DNA of 64,000 nucleotides, from NCBI GenBank assembly GCA_030549775.1, contig CM060180.1:27733590-27797589 (forward strand). The letters are read 5' to 3'. Every line of letters begins with the position of its first letter. Position 1 is the first letter of the stretch. A program made the position numbers and the translations under genes. The DNA comes from Tamarix chinensis (Eukaryota > Streptophyta > Magnoliopsida > Caryophyllales > Tamaricaceae). The notes beneath the pieces were generated by a model. It searched no databases and had not been told where the DNA came from. It worked only from the letters and a program-made list of their open reading frames with translations. This document shows, piece by piece, positions 59,701 through 64,000 of this stretch.

Positions 59701-62572
59701 CTAGTTGTGGGAAACCAATTGTGATCAATTTAATGTGCTACAAATTCACCTGATATTGTTGCGGGAATGTAGAGATGAATGCAGTAGACAGCCATGACTT
59801 CTAGGATGGTCTTCTTTTATAATTCAGGCTTAATTGGTTTTTGTGCTCATGTGAAATTCAAATATCAACACTTTGCTTTTGTTTTAGTTATTAATTAAAA
59901 TAAAACATGTTTAGGTAAATCACAGACGAATTACTTGAGGTTTAGTCGGCTTAAAACTGGTGCCTTTTGTTTTCCATTACAGCTGCAATAATCAGTTTTA
60001 CTTAGACACCTTTCTTGTGCTTTTTGTTTTCTCTTATCGAGTCTATCAGAAACTGGTAAATCAAACATATTTGTGTAATCTGAAGATTTTCCCTACCATG
60101 GGTCATAAAAGAAATAAAAATATTGATATCTTTAGTGAGCATGACAAATCGTTCTTTTTCAATAGTATTTTAAATACCCCTTTTCTATGACCCATGATAG
60201 GAAACTGTACATGTCTACTATCTACATCTTTGCCCCTAAGTATGGGGCATTTCTCCAGTTTTTTTGTCTACACTGATGGCGGTTCACTATTTATGTATTT
60301 GTGCTACATATTTAGGTTTTTCATTGTTAGTTATCAATGTACTGTAAACATGCTTTTAACCTTTCTTGGATAATTATGGATAAGTTCTTGTACTATTGTA
60401 ACTCTAGGTGTTGTTTTATTCCAATTGTACCCCTTCCTAAGCTATCAAAAACTGACTAATGGTGCTTCAAGTGATTTGAGTTTTCAGAAAAAAGAAATGA
60501 GATTGTTAAAAAATTTGATAGTTCGAATTATATGATATGCTGTCATCGTGAAATGGTAACTAGCAAAAGAATTAGGCTGGGGTGAGTTTTACAAACAAAA
60601 TGAAGAAGAAAAAGAGTAATTTACTTTACATATGGCAGAACTAGGGACAGGAAATAAACAGAAAAAGAGAAAAAAAGAGGCCCTTCAAATTTGTACTCAT
60701 GTATTGCTGACCAAGTAGGTCGACCTTAGAATTTATGATGTTAGTACATAACAATATGCTTCGATGGAACTTTAGTGCCAATCACATTGTGGGCTAGGAG
60801 TGTGCAGCTGTTGTCATTTTTTTTTATCCACTTGTTGGACAAGGTTCTCTTAAGCAAGTTCAATCACCAAACCATCACAAGTTTCTCTGTTATTTGCAAC
60901 AGTGCCGAGTCCAGCTTGGATCTCTGGATTTGAACACTTCAAACTTTCAAGTGAAATTTATATGGAAAAGATTGGGGATTTGAGTGGAGGGAGAACTATG
61001 AGGGTTAAATATCATTTATTGATATGTTGATTTTGGTGTTAATAATTGTGGCAGTGATACTGGATAGGTGTGAATAATTGTGTTAATGGTATTCTATAGG
61101 TGCTAATAATTGGTAGTTGTGGACTGAGTCAAAGACTCAAGGGAGTGTGTCAGTGGGAGAAGAGAGATATGGCATGATGAATTGACAATGATGGAAAGAA
61201 GAGTGAAATATCGGTTAGTTGAAGGGTATAGAGAGTTTAAGTTCAAAGACCTATGTTTATTATTTTTATTTTGTATTTTATTGACCTAATATGATTGAAT
61301 TGCTTCTGAAACTTGGTTGATTGAGTGTTATGTTATTTTATTAGTTAGTCTTTGTGAAAATCTTCATCCCACGTCACACTTCAAGTTACAGTTGTCAGTT
61401 GTTGATTGTGGGAGGTCAGTATCTAATTAACCCTTTTACTCTAGGTGGGCAAACCAACTGCATTATATTATAATTGGATGTCGTGACAAATATACATTTT
61501 ACTTGAATAGTTCTAGTTTAGTGCCTGGTCTGTTTGCATGTTTACTGTAAAACTATTAGCTTACAATTTCAACCCTATGATCTAATGAACCCAGAACTGA
61601 TGGAGTCATAGTACATTTTCCACATTGGCCTAGTTTGATAAATTAATAAGATGCAATGAAAAGAAGTAATAATATGAGATTGTGTTTTGTAAACTGTGAA
61701 AATTTGTTGTCACAAGTGCTTGTTAACTCACATGTAAAATGAAATCAGGTTTCTAGAGAGAAGAACAGGAGGTGTATAATTTGTCAACTTATTGAATAAT
61801 TAATTAAACATTTAATAATTTGACTTACCAAACAAACTCGAATAATTTTCAAATTGTTTTACCAAATAGGCCTTTTAAAATATCTATAAAAAGACCAAAA
61901 AAAGTAGTTATATTTCACTGATGGATATTTTTTTATTATGATTTATTTTCTGGAGCTTATCAAGTAAACTTAGGCTTAGATATCTTGGCCTATAAATGTG
62001 GCATTAGATCTTTGATGTGTTTTCAGCTTTGATTATTGGCAAATCTATTCCTTCCCTTCCATTTGAATCTCTCCTCTCTTATGTTTTTCCTTCCTGGCTC
62101 CCTTATACATCAAGAAATGTGCCTCTAACGGATTAAAAGTGGGTTATGGAAAGGTTAGAGCCTTCAAGGCTTCCCTCTTAAGTTATTTTTTTTTTCCCTC
62201 TTGTCCCTATTAGCCTGTGGTAGTTAGCATTTTGTGCATTAGATATATTTTCCTTTTCTCTAAAAGGAACTCCGCTTGACCTTCCATGTTTGGATTCCCA
62301 AAACTTGTGCCTTTGAAGTTTGGTGCTAACTAGGGCCATGGCGTCATTATTTTGCATCTGAGAAGAATGCATCAAATTAAGCATTTTGAAAGCTGGCACA
62401 ATCGTACTGTGATGGTTCCTATCGGCAACTTGCATATATATTGTGTTTAGGGTGTTAGGGGGTTCTATGATCGTTTTCAGATTGCCCTATGCTATCCCTA
62501 AACATTACTTGTTTTGTTTGCTAGGTTGGCTTCCGTATTGAGCATCCTCAAGAACTTATCAACACCTTACAG
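46867..62572 (+). CDS. PDE327: Chloroplast FAD/NAD(P)-binding oxidoreductase, PDE327 (At4g30720) type, N-terminal seven exons
   Basis: Coding exons in view: 46867-47217, 50194-50256, 51625-52068, 53270-53341, 56199-56324, 58913-59125, 62525-62572. All are phase 0 with GT..AG introns, 439 codons so far. The C-terminal part lies beyond the right edge. The Ser/Pro-rich start (MLAASGSLSLHVFSP) fits a plastid transit peptide. The Rossmann FAD motif VAVVGSGPSGLFATLVLAEL (G232, G234, G237) ends with the ribose-binding acid in TLIERG (E255). Then come NFCFGEGGAGTWSDGKLVTR, KPHLGTD..LLRNFR, VVLAVGHSARD and VGFRIEHPQELI. Loss of the Arabidopsis relative gives a pigment-defective phenotype; its substrate is unknown to me. 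Introns are long (up to 3.4 kb) and carry MITEs and a hAT-like element. Confidence 0.9.
47218..50193. other. Intron 1 of the FAD oxidoreductase gene
   Basis: 2.98 kb. The part 48600-49560 has a base composition unlike the surrounding intron and could be an old transposon insertion, but no domain was recognised on either strand. Confidence 0.5.
53975..54330. repeat. MITE-like repeat related to 14690-14965, in intron 4 of the FAD oxidoreductase gene
   Basis: It begins TGAGGTTAACCTAGGTTAGG and ends, read on the opposite strand, TTGAATTGAGGTGAATTTAAG, giving loose inverted ends. The inner TATTCACTTAAATTTACCTC part resembles the repeat upstream of the sirtuin gene. Confidence 0.35.
54383..54421. 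repeat. (TA)n microsatellite
   Basis: A run of TA dinucleotides just after CATACATACA in intron 4 of the FAD oxidoreductase gene. Confidence 0.9.
60087..60204. mobile_element. Short MITE with ATGGGTCATA inverted ends
   Basis: TTTTCCCTACCATGGGTCAT on the left is mirrored by TTTCCTATCATGGGTCATAG on the opposite strand at the right end. The total is about 118 bp, in intron 6 of the FAD oxidoreductase gene. No clear target duplication was found. Confidence 0.5.
61627..61872. mobile_element. Degenerate Tourist-like MITE, 246 bp
   Basis: The ends GGCCTAGTTTGATAAA and, on the opposite strand, GGCCTATTTGGTAAAA form imperfect inverted repeats of Tourist-like appearance. The flanks ATT and TTT only partly fit a TWA duplication. 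It is in intron 6 of the FAD oxidoreductase gene. Confidence 0.45.
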
Positions 62573-63120
62573 GTTTGTAAATACTTATGAATTCTTTTGC
62601 TTTCTAGTTGATGTATAATTAAACTTAGCAAAGTTCACATTACCTGATCAACTCGAATTATCCAATCCGAAATCCGACATGGACCCGAAAAGTTAAAACA
62701 CGATCTTAATCTAAAACTTGAAATAATCTGAATCAATCCGAACCTGACTTGAATTTAGTTAACCTAATTGTGACCTGTATTTGAAATGATCTAAATCAAA
62801 ATAACCCGACCCGAACTCAACTCATATCTAGATAGAAACCTGATAATAACTTGGCCTGAACTTACTCGAACTCAACCTATACTCGGACATAATTCTAAAC
62901 TTGATTAAAACTAAAGTTAAGTCTAATTTATAAAAGTAATATTTTACCTCATATAAATCGATACATAAACACTAATAAACTATTTTATTAATTAAATTTT
63001 ATATAAACAAAAATATGCAACTCATATAATAACAAATGAAACAAAACTAGTAATATTTTATTTTACTCACTTTATTTTAATATCATATTAGTATCGATCA
63101 GATTGGATCATAGAAATTTC

Positions 63121-63290
63121 TATTATTATTATTATTATAATCATTATAAACATAAAAAATATTATGGTAAATATAGTAATTATAATAATAATAATAGTAA
63201 AATTTATATTTGTATTCCTACTGATAACAATGATTATTATATTTCTAAAGATAACGACGACGACGACAACAACAACAACGATAATAATTA
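63121..63290. repeat. Triplet microsatellites (TAT/TAA, then GAC and AAC runs)
   Basis: TTATTATTATTAT near 63121, AATAATAATAATAG near 63185, and GACGACGACGACAACAACAA near 63256. Open frames here (polyTyr/polyAsn) are artefacts. Confidence 0.9.
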
Positions 63291-63341
63291 AGTATGATAA
63301 TAACAATGATTAACATGATAATTATAATTATTGTAACAATC

Positions 63342-63563
63342 ATTGTATTTAAGTATGTAATAATATTTATAATTGTATTTATAACAATAACTATAATAAT
63401 AATACTAATAATGATAATAATTTGTTATATCATTACATATATTATGATGAAAATTGTATTTAAGTATATAATAATATTTATAATTGTATTTATAACAATA
63501 ACTATAATAATAATACTAATAATGATAATAATTTGTTATATCATTACATATATTATGATGAAA
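63342..63563. repeat. Tandem duplication, two copies of 111 bp
   Basis: The segment starting ATTGTATTTAAGTATGTAAT at 63342 is repeated almost exactly from 63453 (ATTGTATTTAAGTATATAAT) through ATTATGATGAAAATT. The high identity points to a recent duplication. Confidence 0.95.
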
Positions 63564-64000
63564 ATTACTATGATAAGCATAACAATAATATTAAATCACA
63601 AAATTTAATTTATTATTTATATTAAATTGATAACAATCGATATCAATACAAATTCTAAATTGAATTAACTTGGCCCAAACCTAATATAACCTGGAATCTG
63701 TAGACCCGAATACATATGATCCATACCCAATCTGACCCGAAGTTTGTAGATCCGAATCGAATCCGAACCCCAAAAAACTCAATGTATTAGACCCAAACCC
63801 AACCTGATATTCTCATAATCCGAAATGACCCGACCCAATACAAATCTGACCCAAATTGACCCGATCCGACCCAACACCGACCCATATGACCCGTTTGTCA
63901 CCTCTATGTATAATTAGATAATATTTATGTTGGTTTGAACTTTTCTCTAATGTAAGGTCAAACAGGTTAATTAATTCTCCAGGAAAAAAGAAAAAAAAAA

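Larger units (their letters stand above)
62620..63906 (-). mobile_element. hAT-like non-autonomous element with GGGTC-rich ends, 1.29 kb
   Basis: TGTATAAT occurs immediately outside both ends (62612-62619 and 63907-63914), a perfect 8-bp duplication typical of hAT. The right end, on the minus strand, is TAGAGGTGACAAACGGGTC and the left end is TAAACTTAGCAAAGTTC, a weakly matching inverted pair. Both flanks (62650-62890 and 63665-63900) are rich in CCGACCC/GACCCGA, all in one orientation. The interior is AT-rich with triplet microsatellites and a 111-bp tandem duplication. It lies just after exon 7 of the FAD oxidoreductase gene. Confidence 0.65.

Noticed and set aside
63088..63608. Ile- and Tyr/Asn-rich ORFs on both strands
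   Set aside because: Products of triplet microsatellites and AT-rich tandem duplication inside a hAT-like element.

Overview
This is plant nuclear DNA, most likely from a flowering plant with a repeat-rich genome (probably a eudicot; the species cannot be told from the window). It is AT-rich. Its genes have many small exons with GT..AG introns, and the space between them is filled with long LTRs, a Ty3/gypsy element, MULE and hAT-like DNA transposons, MITEs and tandem repeats. Gene models were built by hand from splice sites and from homology recognised by eye.

Layout. 1-14.7 kb: nested long terminal repeats of one or two related long-LTR families, with a probable 4.95-kb solo LTR (52-5001) inside a second LTR on the minus strand and an opposing LTR fragment on the plus strand. 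16.3-28.0 kb, plus strand: a complete sirtuin gene of the plant SRT2 (SIRT4-like, class II) type, 11 coding exons and 390 codons before the stop. Its 3.5-kb fourth intron carries MULE transposase remnants arranged tail to tail as an inverted repeat. 28.8-29.8 kb, minus: a decayed copy of the bifunctional histidine-biosynthesis gene HISN2 (HisI-HisE). 29.87-35.44 kb, minus: a structurally complete 5.57-kb chromodomain-bearing Ty3/gypsy retrotransposon (462-bp LTRs, tRNA-iMet primer site, polypurine tract) whose coding region is broken by stops. 37.9-39.0 kb, minus: a degraded plant-mobile-domain-like coding remnant. 40.19-46.26 kb: GGGTCGGGT-rich flanks around a 3-kb tandem array with a higher-order long-long-short arrangement, plus a captured LTR fragment. 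46.74 kb to the right edge, plus strand: the first seven coding exons of a chloroplast FAD-dependent oxidoreductase (PDE327/At4g30720 type). Its last intron here contains a 1.3-kb hAT-like element with the same GGGTC-type ends.

The genes are metabolically unrelated: a mitochondrial deacylase, a histidine-pathway relic and a plastid flavoprotein. They share the region with transposons but do not form an operon or cluster. The part most worth a second look is the inverted MULE duplication inside the sirtuin intron. It would be transcribed with the host gene and could fold into a long hairpin, a layout comparable to maize Mu killer. Second is the composite GGGTC element with its higher-order tandem array.
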